The notes below the pieces were generated by a model. It was not told the DNA's origin, ran no database searches, and worked only from the letters and a program-made list of their open reading frames with translations. A program made the position numbers and the translations under genes. From an uncultured Bacilli bacterium (lineage in GTDB: Bacteria > Bacillota_I > Bacilli_A > RF39 > UBA660), in NCBI GenBank assembly GCA_934168205.1, contig CAKPMX010000005.1, positions 26,321-90,320 of the forward strand: a stretch of 64,000 bases of DNA, written 5' to 3'. Shown here one piece after another: positions 1 through 8,559 of the stretch; the first letter of the stretch is position 1, and every line of letters begins with the position of its first letter.

Positions 1-2468
1 TTTTCTTCTTTTACTGTGTAGTTAATTTCTTTTCCATTTTCATATTTAGGTAAATCTTTAAATTCATATAGCCAAGTATTTGGATTATTAGCTACTACTG
101 TTTTGTTTGTTACCTTTAAAGATTTTACTTCTTTTTCGTTGGCAAATAATTTTACTGTTATACTTTCTGGTCTTGAATTGTCATTGTTATTATTATCTAG
201 CCATACTTTTTCTCCTACTATATCTATAGTAATTGGATTATGTGAATTTGTAATAACGTATCCTTCTTTTGCAGAGCCAGCTATTTTTACTGTATATCCT
301 TCTATTTCTGTTTTTTCTTCAATTGTATATTTTATTTCCTTACCAGATGAATATTTTTGCAATCCATCAAATGTATGTTTCCAGTTATTATTTGCATTTA
401 ATATATATGTATCTATTTCTTCTCCATTAGCTAGTAGTGAAACTTCTATTTCTTGACGTAGTCCGTCTTGATTATTATTGTCTTTCCATACTTTTTCAAC
501 TGTTACTTTTGCAGTTTTATCTATTTCATGTGTATTTGTAATTGTTGTACCTGTTATTTTAGTTGTATAACCGGGGACATTTTCTTCTTTTACTGTGTAG
601 TTAATTAAGTAGTTATCTTCGTTTTCATGACCTACTTCATACATATATAAATTATTAAATTCATAATACCAATTATTAGAAGCAGTGACTTTTTGGGAAG
701 ATATTACTTGATTGTTTGCTAGTAAATTAACAGTTATTTCAGTTGGACGAATTCCGTCATTATTATTTTCATCTTTCCATATTTTTTCACCTGTTATTGA
801 CTTGGTTTGGCGTTCTTTAACTAATAGTGTTACAGTTGAATCATTACTATATACAAATTCTGTTTCATGGTGAGAATTGATTGTACTTTTTATGTGATAT
901 GTAAACTCAATTTCTCCAGATGCATTTTTAGTTGCAGCAAATGCAAATGTACCATCTTCATTAATAGTTAAAATTCCTTGTAAAACTCCATCTTTTGTAA
1001 TCTGATATTTGTTTGTTTCTCCATAAACTTTAGTAACATTTTCTGTTTCGTTAATAACAATTTCATCTTTTACTATTACTACATCGTTTTCTTTTGTCTT
1101 ATCATTTTTTATTATTTTATTTAAATCATTGTTTAAAATACTTGTTCCTTTTATTACATTTTCTGCATATCCAATGTAACTTGAATTATCTTTATAATGA
1201 TCATGATTCGTGATTGCCGGTATTTCTACAGTAGGCTTTTCAAATACGATTGTTTGAGTACTTGGCTGATTTTTATAATAAGGATTATTTTCTTCTACTG
1301 TTGTTTTTAAAGTAGCATTTTGATTAGTAAAAATACTTCCATGATATTCATCTTTAGCTTTCACTTCATATGTTAGCGATATTTCTTTATTTGCTTCAAT
1401 ATTACCAATTGTCCAAATTAATTCTGTTGGTCCATCTTCTAGATTTTCTTTAACTTCTACACCTTGTTCTATTAATTTATTTTTAGAAGTTTCAGTTAAC
1501 ATAAATTCTTTTGGAATTATATCTGTTACAACACTATCTTTTCCAATTATATTCATCAATTGTGAAGATAATGTTTCAAACATTTTCTTTAAATCTTCTC
1601 CTGTTAGTGCATTATAATTTTTATATAATGGTTTGGGTTGTTCTGGATTTATTTTCTTTAAAGTTGCAGTTGCCCGTGTGTCATTACCAAAGAGAATTGT
1701 GTAAACATCAGAGGTAGAATGGTTTTCCTTTAATTTATTCATAGCTTTTAAAGCGGCATCTGATGGTCTTTGCCAATCACAGTAATAGTCATTACAATTA
1801 TAGGCAACTTTATTATCATTTTGTCCTGTTCCATATATATTATTATTATATGTAAAGTATGTTGGAATACCGTCTGTTAAAACAATAACAATTTGCTTGG
1901 CATCTTCCCTTTTGCCATTGTTTAATACTGTGTCTGCTCTTTCAATAGCAGCTTGTAAGTTTGTACCACCATCATTATTATTTTCAGGCAAGTCTAGTTT
2001 GTTTTTTATAAACTTCTTTACAGTTTCTTTTTCTGTTGTCATTTCTTGCACATCTAATACACTGGTTCCAAATTCTACTATTCCAATTTTCACTGTGCCT
2101 TTATCATCCATTAATGTATTAGCAAAATTAGTTGCTGCTTTCTTAGCTGCCTGCATTCTAGTTTCTCCTAAAGTACCAGAAGACTTATCCATACTATTTG
2201 AACTATCAAATATTAATACTATATCCAGCTTGCCATTTGTAGTTACTGATGTATTATATGGATTGGCGTTAACAGATAAGTTTACTTTAGCAAATCTGCC
2301 TTTTTCTAAGTTATCTGTTGCTGTAGTATTATAAATCTTTGTTGCTGTTTTTTTAACGAAAATTTTTCCGGCTTCGTCTTGAGCATTTCCAACCATTGCT
2401 ATACCAAGTATTCCAGCAACTGCTAAAAATAATGCAAACAGTTTCTTTAATTTATAATCTTTTTTCAT
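1..2468 (-). CDS. Partial vWA / Cna_B surface adhesin (3' end beyond left edge)
   Basis: An open frame runs from an ATG at 2468 to the left edge (about 822 residues, no stop seen). AGGAGG lies just upstream. The N-terminus is a Lys-rich stretch and a hydrophobic signal segment (residues about 9-28). A von Willebrand A domain follows, with an intact MIDAS: D-S-S-N-S near residue 88, a Thr in GGTNLQ and an Asp in VLTDG. Three Cna_B-type beta modules (each opening with a GEKIWKD/VEKVWKD/GEKVWLD-like strand) fill residues from about 545 to the edge. The family is a cell-wall or pilus-type adhesin, so a C-terminal sortase signal is expected outside the window. A stretch of about 27 bp at positions 1-27 recurs at 581-607, reflecting the repeated modules. 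The ligand is unknown. Confidence 0.88.
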   Translation of the reverse strand, partial: MKKDYKLKKLFALFLAVAGILGIAMVGNAQDEAGKIFVKKTATKIYNTTATDNLEKGRFAKVNLSVNANPYNTSVTTNGKLDIVLIFDSSNSMDKSSGTLGETRMQAAKKAATNFANTLMDDKGTVKIGIVEFGTSVLDVQEMTTEKETVKKFIKNKLDLPENNNDGGTNLQAAIERADTVLNNGKREDAKQIVIVLTDGIPTYFTYNNNIYGTGQNDNKVAYNCNDYYCDWQRPSDAALKAMNKLKENHSTSDVYTILFGNDTRATATLKKINPEQPKPLYKNYNALTGEDLKKMFETLSSQLMNIIGKDSVVTDIIPKEFMLTETSKNKLIEQGVEVKENLEDGPTELIWTIGNIEANKEISLTYEVKAKDEYHGSIFTNQNATLKTTVEENNPYYKNQPSTQTIVFEKPTVEIPAITNHDHYKDNSSYIGYAENVIKGTSILNNDLNKIIKNDKTKENDVVIVKDEIVINETENVTKVYGETNKYQITKDGVLQGILTINEDGTFAFAATKNASGEIEFTYHIKSTINSHHETEFVYSNDSTVTLLVKERQTKSITGEKIWKDENNNDGIRPTEITVNLLANNQVISSQKVTASNNWYYEFNNLYMYEVGHENEDNYLINYTVKEENVPGYTTKITGTTITNTHEIDKTAKVTVEKVWKDNNNQDGLRQEIEVSLLANGEEIDTYILNANNNWKHTFDGLQKYSSGKEIKYTIEEKTEIEGYTVKIAGSAKEGYVITNSHNPITIDIVGEKVWLDNNNNDNSRPESITVKLFANEKEVKSLKVTNKTVVANNPNTWLYEFKDLPKYENGKEINYTVKEE

Positions 2469-2524
2469 ATTTTTCCTCCTATAATATATTCTTTTTGGCA
2501 CAAAAGCCTTAAAGTTAGCACACT

Positions 2525-2553
2525 ATACTATATGCTTTTTTATTTTTTGTCAA
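2525..2553 (-). promoter_or_regulatory. Sigma-A-type promoter of the vWA adhesin
   Basis: On the minus strand TTGACA (2553-2548) is followed after 17 bp by TAGTAT (2530-2525). The start codon is about 55 nt downstream, so the leader is short. Confidence 0.6.
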
Positions 2554-2655
2554 CGATTTTTATTTTTTTATGTTTTTTATTAATCATTTTTAAATTTTCT
2601 CCAAGAACAAAAATGTTTTCTACTATTATTATGTTTTAAAAAAAATATATTAAAA

Positions 2656-2687
2656 AAGAAATAGTCGACTAATTTCGACTATTTCTT
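2656..2687 (-). terminator. Intrinsic terminator downstream of ackA
   Basis: A perfect 13-bp stem (arms 2656-2668 and 2675-2687, 6-nt loop) is followed on the minus strand by a U-run. It lies 30 bp past the ackA stop and could also work in the other direction. Confidence 0.8.
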
Positions 2688-2716
2688 AAATTTTATTCTT
2701 ATATTACTTTTAATAT

Positions 2717-3925
2717 TTATTTATTAGCTAAACGATAGGTATCACGTACAATTACTATTTCTTCATCAGTTGGCTCTACATAAGCAGTAATTTTAGAATC
2801 TGCTGTTGTGATAGCTCCTGATTTTTGATCTTTAAATTTAGCAATGTTATTATTTGCTTCTTCATCTAAAACTATGTTCATTGGTTTTTCTAGTTTTTTC
2901 ATTATATCATGACGTAATTTAATATCATTTTCTCCAGCACCAGCTGTAAATACGATAGCGTCTACTTCACCGTTTAATTCAAAATAGAATTGAGCAATAT
3001 ATTTAACGATTGAGTTTACAACCATGTCTAGAGCTAATTTAGCGTCTTCGTCACCATTTTCAGCTAATTCTTGAACATCTCGGAAGTCGTTCTTACCACA
3101 GATACCAAGTAATCCAGATTTTTTATTTAATTCATTTGTTACTTCTTCTACTGTCTTTTTAGTTTCTTTACATACATATTCAACTATTGATGGATCGATT
3201 GAACCTGATCTTGTTCCCATCATTAATCCATCTAATGGAGTTAGACCCATGGTAGTATCTAAACATTTTCCATCTTTTATACATGAAATTGAAGCACCTG
3301 ATCCAATATGACAGATGATTAAATTTACATCTTTTTTATTTAATTTTTCTTGCATTGTTTCAGTGATATATTTATGACTTGTTCCATGGAAACCATATTT
3401 TCTAACACCTAATTCTTTATACCAAGACATTGGTACTGCATACATATAAATATCTTTTGGCATAGTTTGATGAAATGCAGTATCGAATACAGCAACGTTA
3501 ACTACTCCTGGCATTTTTTCTTGCATAGCTTTAATACCAGCAATTTCTCCAGGATGATGAATTGGAACTAACTTTGTTAATTCTGTTACATGGTCTAATA
3601 CTTCGTCATCAATTACTACTGAATCAGAATAATATTCTCCAGCATGTACAACTCTATGTCCTATACCTTTAATTTCACTAACATCTTCAATAATTTTATT
3701 ATCAAGAAGTTCTTGCATCATTACTTCTACAGCTTCACTATGATTTTTTAAAGCTTTTTCATGTCTAATTTTTTCTCCATTTATTTTTAAAGTCCAGAAA
3801 CAGTCTGGTGCTCCGATTTTCTCTATATAACCATTGATTAATTCTTTCTCTTCTGGCATTGAATATAAAGAAAACTTTAATGATGAACTTCCACCATTAA
3901 CAACTAAATACTTTTCATTTGTCAT
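2717..3925 (-). CDS. ackA: Acetate kinase
   Basis: A full-length 402-residue protein. The N-terminal acetokinase signature (VNGGSSSLKF, residues about 9-18) and the second signature (MGTRSGSIDP, near residue 235) are both present. The enzyme converts acetyl phosphate and ADP to acetate and ATP in the cytoplasm, the last step of fermentative acetate production. AGGAGGAG precedes the ATG at good spacing. The gene has its own promoter (3952-3980) and terminator, so it is monocistronic. No pta lies nearby. Length and motifs are normal. Confidence 0.97.
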   Translation of the reverse strand: MTNEKYLVVNGGSSSLKFSLYSMPEEKELINGYIEKIGAPDCFWTLKINGEKIRHEKALKNHSEAVEVMMQELLDNKIIEDVSEIKGIGHRVVHAGEYYSDSVVIDDEVLDHVTELTKLVPIHHPGEIAGIKAMQEKMPGVVNVAVFDTAFHQTMPKDIYMYAVPMSWYKELGVRKYGFHGTSHKYITETMQEKLNKKDVNLIICHIGSGASISCIKDGKCLDTTMGLTPLDGLMMGTRSGSIDPSIVEYVCKETKKTVEEVTNELNKKSGLLGICGKNDFRDVQELAENGDEDAKLALDMVVNSIVKYIAQFYFELNGEVDAIVFTAGAGENDIKLRHDIMKKLEKPMNIVLDEEANNNIAKFKDQKSGAITTADSKITAYVEPTDEEIVIVRDTYRLANK

Positions 3926-3951
3926 GTTTTTCTCCTCCTAAATCTGTTTTT

Positions 3952-3980
3952 ATTCTAACCTTTTTTTAGACCTTTGTCAA
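3952..3980 (-). promoter_or_regulatory. Promoter of ackA
   Basis: TTGACA (3980-3975), a 17-bp spacer and TAGAAT (3957-3952) on the minus strand, about 27 bp upstream of the ackA start codon. Confidence 0.75.
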
Positions 3981-3993
3981 TTGAATAAGAAAA

Positions 3994-4012
3994 CAACATA
4001 AAAGTTATGTTG
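3994..4012 (-). terminator. Terminator after the small lipoprotein gene
   Basis: An 8-bp stem (3994-4001 with 4005-4012) with a 3-nt loop is followed by a T-rich minus-strand tail. It abuts the stop codon at 4014. The stem is short, so the call is moderate. Confidence 0.5.
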
Positions 4013-4013
4013 C

Positions 4014-4490
4014 TTATTTTTTCTTACAGGTCATACCAGTGTTGGTATATAAATCTTTTAATGTAGATAGTTTCACCTTTCCATCTGTAATTAGTTCATA
4101 ATATTCAGAACCTGCACTTAATAATTTATCTGTATCTATTTTTGAATAGTCTATTGTTCTGGTACTAGTTATAGTGTTTTTTTCTATTTTTATTTTATTA
4201 TCATAGTACTTGATATCTTTATAAGGCTCATACTCTGCTTCTATTGTATTTTTATATGCATTTAAATCTACATCTTTAGTTGCTGTTATCTTATTTACAC
4301 TAACTTCTTTTTGAACATAATCTCCCTGATATGTAATAGTGTATTTCAATTCTATTGTTAGTACACCTTGAGTTGCACTACTAGTACACTCTAATATGTT
4401 TTCTTTCGCTTTTTTGGCATCTTTGCCGCAACCTGATGTCATTAATAATACACAGACTAATACTATTGTAATAAATTTTATTTTTTTCAT
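4014..4490 (-). CDS. Small lipoprotein, DUF1307/YehR-like
   Basis: A 158-residue protein starting at the ATG at 4490, which has AGAGGTGG 5 nt upstream. A GTG three codons earlier lies inside that Shine-Dalgarno and is a worse choice. The N-terminus is KKIKF plus a hydrophobic run ending in a lipobox (MTSGC), so it is expected to be lipidated and held on the outer face of the membrane. The mature part is a beta-rich domain resembling YehR/DUF1307 lipoproteins, with two further Cys (in LECTS and TGMTCKKK). The function is not known. It has its own promoter and terminator. Confidence 0.75.
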   Translation of the reverse strand: MKKIKFITIVLVCVLLMTSGCGKDAKKAKENILECTSSATQGVLTIELKYTITYQGDYVQKEVSVNKITATKDVDLNAYKNTIEAEYEPYKDIKYYDNKIKIEKNTITSTRTIDYSKIDTDKLLSAGSEYYELITDGKVKLSTLKDLYTNTGMTCKKK

Positions 4491-4509
4491 ATCTACCACC
4501 TCTATTTTA

Positions 4510-4538
4510 ATACTAACATTTTATTTAATAAATATCAA
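4510..4538 (-). promoter_or_regulatory. Promoter of the small lipoprotein gene
   Basis: TTGATA (4538-4533), 17 bp, TAGTAT (4515-4510) on the minus strand, 20 bp from the chosen ATG. Confidence 0.6.
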
Positions 4539-4545
4539 TAAAGAA

Positions 4546-4567
4546 AAGAGTCTATTAATAGACTCTT
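4546..4567 (-). terminator. Terminator of the coiled-coil protein operon
   Basis: A 22-bp perfect palindrome, with a 9-bp stem around a 4-nt loop, is followed on the minus strand by a U-rich tract. It lies directly after the stop at 4572. Confidence 0.75.
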
Positions 4568-4571
4568 AATA

Positions 4572-7500
4572 TTACTTACTCTTTGAAGATGTATTTGTTT
4601 CAGTGTTAGCACTTTCTTTATTTGCAATGTATTCAGATACCATATCTGTTACTTCGTTTCCATATTTGCCGGCATTGGCTTTTTTAGTCATTTCTTTTGA
4701 AACGTTATATGCCAAAGCTACTGCTGCTGCTCCATTGGCAAATAGTGTTGTTTTGATATCACTTGGTAATGAATTAAGCGCTGTAATTTGTTCAGCAGAT
4801 AGTTGCATTAGGTCGTTTCCAATTTGAACAGATTCTATCATTCCTTCATTCATTTTAGCTATTGCTTCAGGATTTTGTATAACAACATCCATAGCCTCTG
4901 TTACACAGTGTAAATCAAACTGTGGATGTCCAGCTGCATATTCTTGTAGTCTTGGAAGATAGGAGCTGTATAATTCTACTAGATTTTGATGGCTTCCATT
5001 TGCTACCTCTTTTAGCATATCTAGTGCAGCCTCTCGTGATATAATTCCAGATTGGTATTGGCCTGCAATATCTGCAATACTTGCTTGTACTTCATCAGAT
5101 ATATTGTTATATATTCCGTGAGCTGCATCATCAGCTGCTCTATATGCTCTAGTGCCAATTTGCCATGAAGTTTGATCTAAAGTTTGTCGTTCCATTGTAT
5201 TTGCATAATTTACAAGATTTTCTTCAGATTGAGCTTTCATTCCTTCCATAAAGTCTTCACCATTATCCGCTAATCTTGAACCTTGGCTATGTACTTCATC
5301 AATAAGTTCGCTATTTTTATCATTAAAATATGCTGCTTGGTCTTGTTGAGTTTTTATTACGTTATCTGCCTCATCACCATGGACTTTAATAGCGTTTGCT
5401 GCACTTATGGCTGCTGCACTAACAGCAACTGTTGTTATCAAGTCTCTAATAAAAGGGTCATCGCCATACTCTAATTTCGAAGCCAATGGTTCATAATACT
5501 TACTACCTGTTGATCTCTTTCCAAATATGCTTTGTTCTATTTTTGTATTACCTGATAATAATGTTTCATTTTCAATAAAAGCATTTAATGCGGTTTCATT
5601 ATCATTATTATCTATGGCTTTTAGTTCTTGTTGTTCTACTTCAGCTTGTCGCCTAGTTAATTCAGGATCTAAATTTTGTTTTTTAGCAAATCTTTTTCCT
5701 ACGATTGATAATTTTGTTGCGGCTGCTTTCATATCTTCTTCAAATCCGTGTGCTCCTCCAGAAAGCCATAAGTTTGCCGTCTTAGATTCTTCACGTAAAG
5801 TTTTAATTAGTTCAGCTTTTCCAGAAAGCACTTTTTGGCGTACTGCCATTGCTTTTTGAACTTCTTCATCTTTTCCTTCAGCACGAGCCTGTTCTATTAT
5901 TTCATCGCATTTTTCGATTGTTTTTTTTGCTTCAAATAGTTCTATATACTTTTTTTCCATTGAACTATTTAGTTCTGCCACTTTGCCCATGGCATATTGT
6001 TGCATTTTTTCATTTAATAGAATATTTAATACATCTGGATATCCTTCACCTATGACTTTACGTCCACGATATTCTTCCCAAATAATATTTAAATCTCTTT
6101 CGTCTAAATTTTCAATTCTTTCTTTTAATTGTTTTACTGTTTTTTTCTCTTCAAGAGAATATCTTAGCTTATTAAAGGCTTTTTGAATTAGTTTTATTGG
6201 TACCTTAATAACTGCTGGTACAAAATGAACTATATTATACAAATAATTTCCCGAATGTAATTCTTCTTTAAATTCTTTTGATACTTTTATATTTGAAACT
6301 TTATATTTTTTACCTGTATCCTTTTGGACATTTAAACCTTCTGTTATTTCATTAATAATTGTATAAAATCCTCTTGGAGCACTTTGCTCTTTTGTATCTT
6401 GTGATGACGTTGGCACTAGTGATTTATTTTCTGGCACACGCTCATTCTCATTGTTTCTGTCGATTCCTTCTTCATTGTTTTGAGTGCCTTGTGTTCCTTG
6501 GTCTTGGTTTTCAATCGCTTGAAGTTCTTGCTCATCACTATTTGTATTGCCACTTGTGTCATTTGTAATAGACGGTGTCAATGCTGCTTCTACTGGTACT
6601 AATGATTTATTTATTGGTACACGTTCATTCTCATTGTTTCTGTCGATTCCTTCTTCATTGTTTTGAGTACCTTGTGTTCCTTGGACTTGGTTTTCAATCA
6701 CTTGAAGTCGTTGCTCATCACTATTTGTATTGCTACTTGTGTCATTTGTAATAGACGGTGTCAATGTTGCTTCTACTGGTACTAATGATTTATTTTCTGG
6801 TACACGCTCATTTTCGTTGTTCCTATTGTTATTATTTTCTTTTCTTAGCTCTTTAACTTTTGCTTGGACTTGTTCTATCATTTCAGCTGATGTTATTTCT
6901 CCACTTCGAACTTGACTAATAAGATTTTGTTTAAAGTCAGAAAGTATTTTATCATTCTCTTCTTCAATCGTTTTATTTACATCATTTATTTTTGCCTCTA
7001 TTTCTGTAATTAAGTCTCTACTTCTTTGAAGTCTTTCATTTTCTGCTTCTTTTGCACTTAGATAACGACTATTTAGTTCATCTAGTTCTTCATTTGTTAT
7101 TGGTCCTCTTTCAGCTATTTCATTTCTTTCGTTGGCAAATATGGCTTGAAAATTATCTATTGATGCCTGATAAGCGTTTCTAGCAACTTCTAGGGCATCT
7201 TGTAATGTTCTTAGTCTTTCTTCATTACTAGTTACATTTTGAGAAGTGTTTTCTTCAACAGGTTCGTTATTAGAAACATTATTTTCTTCCACAGGTCTAT
7301 TATTAGCACGATCAATAAGTTCTTGTTGTAATTCAGCTGGTAAACTTTCCATAACAGAACTTAGTTCTTCTTCTTTTTCAGCTCTTTCTTCTTCACTGCC
7401 AGGAGCAATTGCTAATTCTCTCATCAAATCACTAGCCTTAGTATAATCTTCTACTGTTTTTCTCTCATTCATTATTTCTTCTGATTTTCTTCTAATAAAA

Positions 7501-7649
7501 TTTTCTATTATAGCTACTTCTCTTCGAAAGTTTCCTGTTGATAAATGACGCTCATTTTTCATTATTACTGTTCTTTCTTGAACTAAACGTTCAAGTTCTT
7601 GTTGGTCACTCTCAATCTTTTCAATTATTTTTCTTATTTCTGTATTCAT
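4572..7649 (-). CDS. Large coiled-coil protein with 61-residue repeats, unknown function
   Basis: 1025 residues with no family I recognise. Residues about 1-270 are Glu/Lys/Arg-rich heptad-like helix. Two near-identical 61-residue units and part of a third (about 273-411) are Asn/Gln/Pro-rich and low in structure. A basic helical block follows (about 430-620), then an Ala-rich helical C-terminal half with weakly hydrophobic stretches near residues 736 and 971. There is no signal peptide and no clear membrane span, so a cytoplasmic or membrane-associated scaffold is possible. The start ATG has AGGAG 8 nt upstream. It follows a DUF1292 gene by 12 bp, from the promoter at 7974-8002. Confidence 0.75.
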   Translation of the reverse strand: MNTEIRKIIEKIESDQQELERLVQERTVIMKNERHLSTGNFRREVAIIENFIRRKSEEIMNERKTVEDYTKASDLMRELAIAPGSEEERAEKEEELSSVMESLPAELQQELIDRANNRPVEENNVSNNEPVEENTSQNVTSNEERLRTLQDALEVARNAYQASIDNFQAIFANERNEIAERGPITNEELDELNSRYLSAKEAENERLQRSRDLITEIEAKINDVNKTIEEENDKILSDFKQNLISQVRSGEITSAEMIEQVQAKVKELRKENNNNRNNENERVPENKSLVPVEATLTPSITNDTSSNTNSDEQRLQVIENQVQGTQGTQNNEEGIDRNNENERVPINKSLVPVEAALTPSITNDTSGNTNSDEQELQAIENQDQGTQGTQNNEEGIDRNNENERVPENKSLVPTSSQDTKEQSAPRGFYTIINEITEGLNVQKDTGKKYKVSNIKVSKEFKEELHSGNYLYNIVHFVPAVIKVPIKLIQKAFNKLRYSLEEKKTVKQLKERIENLDERDLNIIWEEYRGRKVIGEGYPDVLNILLNEKMQQYAMGKVAELNSSMEKKYIELFEAKKTIEKCDEIIEQARAEGKDEEVQKAMAVRQKVLSGKAELIKTLREESKTANLWLSGGAHGFEEDMKAAATKLSIVGKRFAKKQNLDPELTRRQAEVEQQELKAIDNNDNETALNAFIENETLLSGNTKIEQSIFGKRSTGSKYYEPLASKLEYGDDPFIRDLITTVAVSAAAISAANAIKVHGDEADNVIKTQQDQAAYFNDKNSELIDEVHSQGSRLADNGEDFMEGMKAQSEENLVNYANTMERQTLDQTSWQIGTRAYRAADDAAHGIYNNISDEVQASIADIAGQYQSGIISREAALDMLKEVANGSHQNLVELYSSYLPRLQEYAAGHPQFDLHCVTEAMDVVIQNPEAIAKMNEGMIESVQIGNDLMQLSAEQITALNSLPSDIKTTLFANGAAAVALAYNVSKEMTKKANAGKYGNEVTDMVSEYIANKESANTETNTSSKSK
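6415..6830 (-). repeat. 183-bp in-frame tandem repeat (about 2.3 copies)
   Basis: Two almost identical 183-bp units and the start of a third lie inside the large coiled-coil gene. Each encodes a 61-residue unit beginning NNENERVP and ending EEGID-R. The copies differ at only a few positions, pointing to recent duplication. Confidence 0.9.
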
Positions 7650-7661
7650 TTCACCATACTC

Positions 7662-7940
7662 CTAACTATTACGACTTTCTTCATCTATTTGAGCTAAGAC
7701 TTCTTGTACCATATCTAATTCTTTTGGATCTGTTATATCTTCTAACTTCCCATTACCAGAAATTAAATTATATCCTGATACATATATTCTTTTTCGACCA
7801 TTTTTATCTATCGAGTGATCTGTATATCCAAAATATGTTTTACCAGTATCCTCTGAATCGAATGTAAAAAGCACGTCACATTCTACTTCTTTACCGTCTT
7901 TTAAAATAACTATTTTTTCCTCATTTTCCAAGTATTCCAT
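7662..7940 (-). CDS. DUF1292 family protein (YrzB-like)
   Basis: A 92-residue acidic protein. The ATG at 7940 is chosen because GGAGGAG lies about 8 nt upstream; an earlier in-frame ATG at 7961 overlaps that Shine-Dalgarno. The pattern EEKIVILKDGKEVECDVLFTF, with a later DPKELDMVQEVL, matches DUF1292 proteins, which are small cytoplasmic proteins of unknown function in Firmicutes. It is the first gene of a two-gene operon with the large coiled-coil protein (12-bp gap), so the two may be functionally linked, though nothing in either sequence proves that. Confidence 0.75.
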   Translation of the reverse strand: MEYLENEEKIVILKDGKEVECDVLFTFDSEDTGKTYFGYTDHSIDKNGRKRIYVSGYNLISGNGKLEDITDPKELDMVQEVLAQIDEESRNS

Positions 7941-7973
7941 GTAATTCCAACTCCTCCACATTTATTCATATTA

Positions 7974-8002
7974 ATTATATATTAGACTCTTGCAAATGTC
8001 AA
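7974..8002 (-). promoter_or_regulatory. Promoter of the DUF1292 / coiled-coil operon
   Basis: Near-perfect TTGACA (8002-7997), 17-bp spacer and TATAAT (7979-7974) on the minus strand, 34 bp upstream of the DUF1292 start codon. Confidence 0.8.
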
Positions 8003-8005
8003 TTT

Positions 8006-8548
8006 TTAAGATGCTACTTTTACTTCAATAGTTTTGTTTTTACCAGTTGCTTTATTTGCTTTTATTATTATGGTATAGACATCTTCTTGCTTTTTATCTT
8101 TAGGTAATTTAGCAGTTATTTCGTATTTTTCTGAATTGGTAAGAAGATTTTTATCGTCTTTATTTTTATATAGTTTTAATTCTACATCATTTTCTAAGGT
8201 ATTAATTGATAGTTTATATTCAATTTGTTTTGAATTTGTCTTTTTATCTTTATAGTTTGTTATTTTAAAACTGTAACTTTTTAGACCCTTTTCTTTTAAA
8301 TTTGAAATATCTATGTTAAAGGTATTATTAACACTTTTTTCAATAATTGGCATAATTATATCAGCGCTTTGTTTTTTATCATATTCTTTTTTCTTATTTA
8401 CAGCGACAATTGTTAGAATTATCACCAATACTAATAAGGCAATAAAAGATATTAGTAATATTTTTTCATTTCCGGTATTTTTTGGTATGACTTTTGTTTT
8501 TTTATTTTGTATTGTCTTTGCTTTTTTATTAGATATTTTTTTTTGCAT
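8006..8548 (-). CDS. Single-pass membrane protein, unknown
   Basis: 180 residues. A Lys-rich cytoplasmic N-terminus (about 28 residues) is followed by one membrane span (ILLISFIALLVLVIILTIVAV, about 29-50). The remaining 130 residues are extracytoplasmic, Lys/Asn-rich and beta-like, with no Cys or recognisable motif. AGGAAG lies at a good distance from the ATG. It is the second gene after the 453-residue membrane protein (11-bp gap), so the pair is probably co-expressed as an envelope module. I do not recognise the family. Confidence 0.6.
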   Translation of the reverse strand: MQKKISNKKAKTIQNKKTKVIPKNTGNEKILLISFIALLVLVIILTIVAVNKKKEYDKKQSADIIMPIIEKSVNNTFNIDISNLKEKGLKSYSFKITNYKDKKTNSKQIEYKLSINTLENDVELKLYKNKDDKNLLTNSEKYEITAKLPKDKKQEDVYTIIIKANKATGKNKTIEVKVAS

Positions 8549-8559
8549 ATTTACACTTC

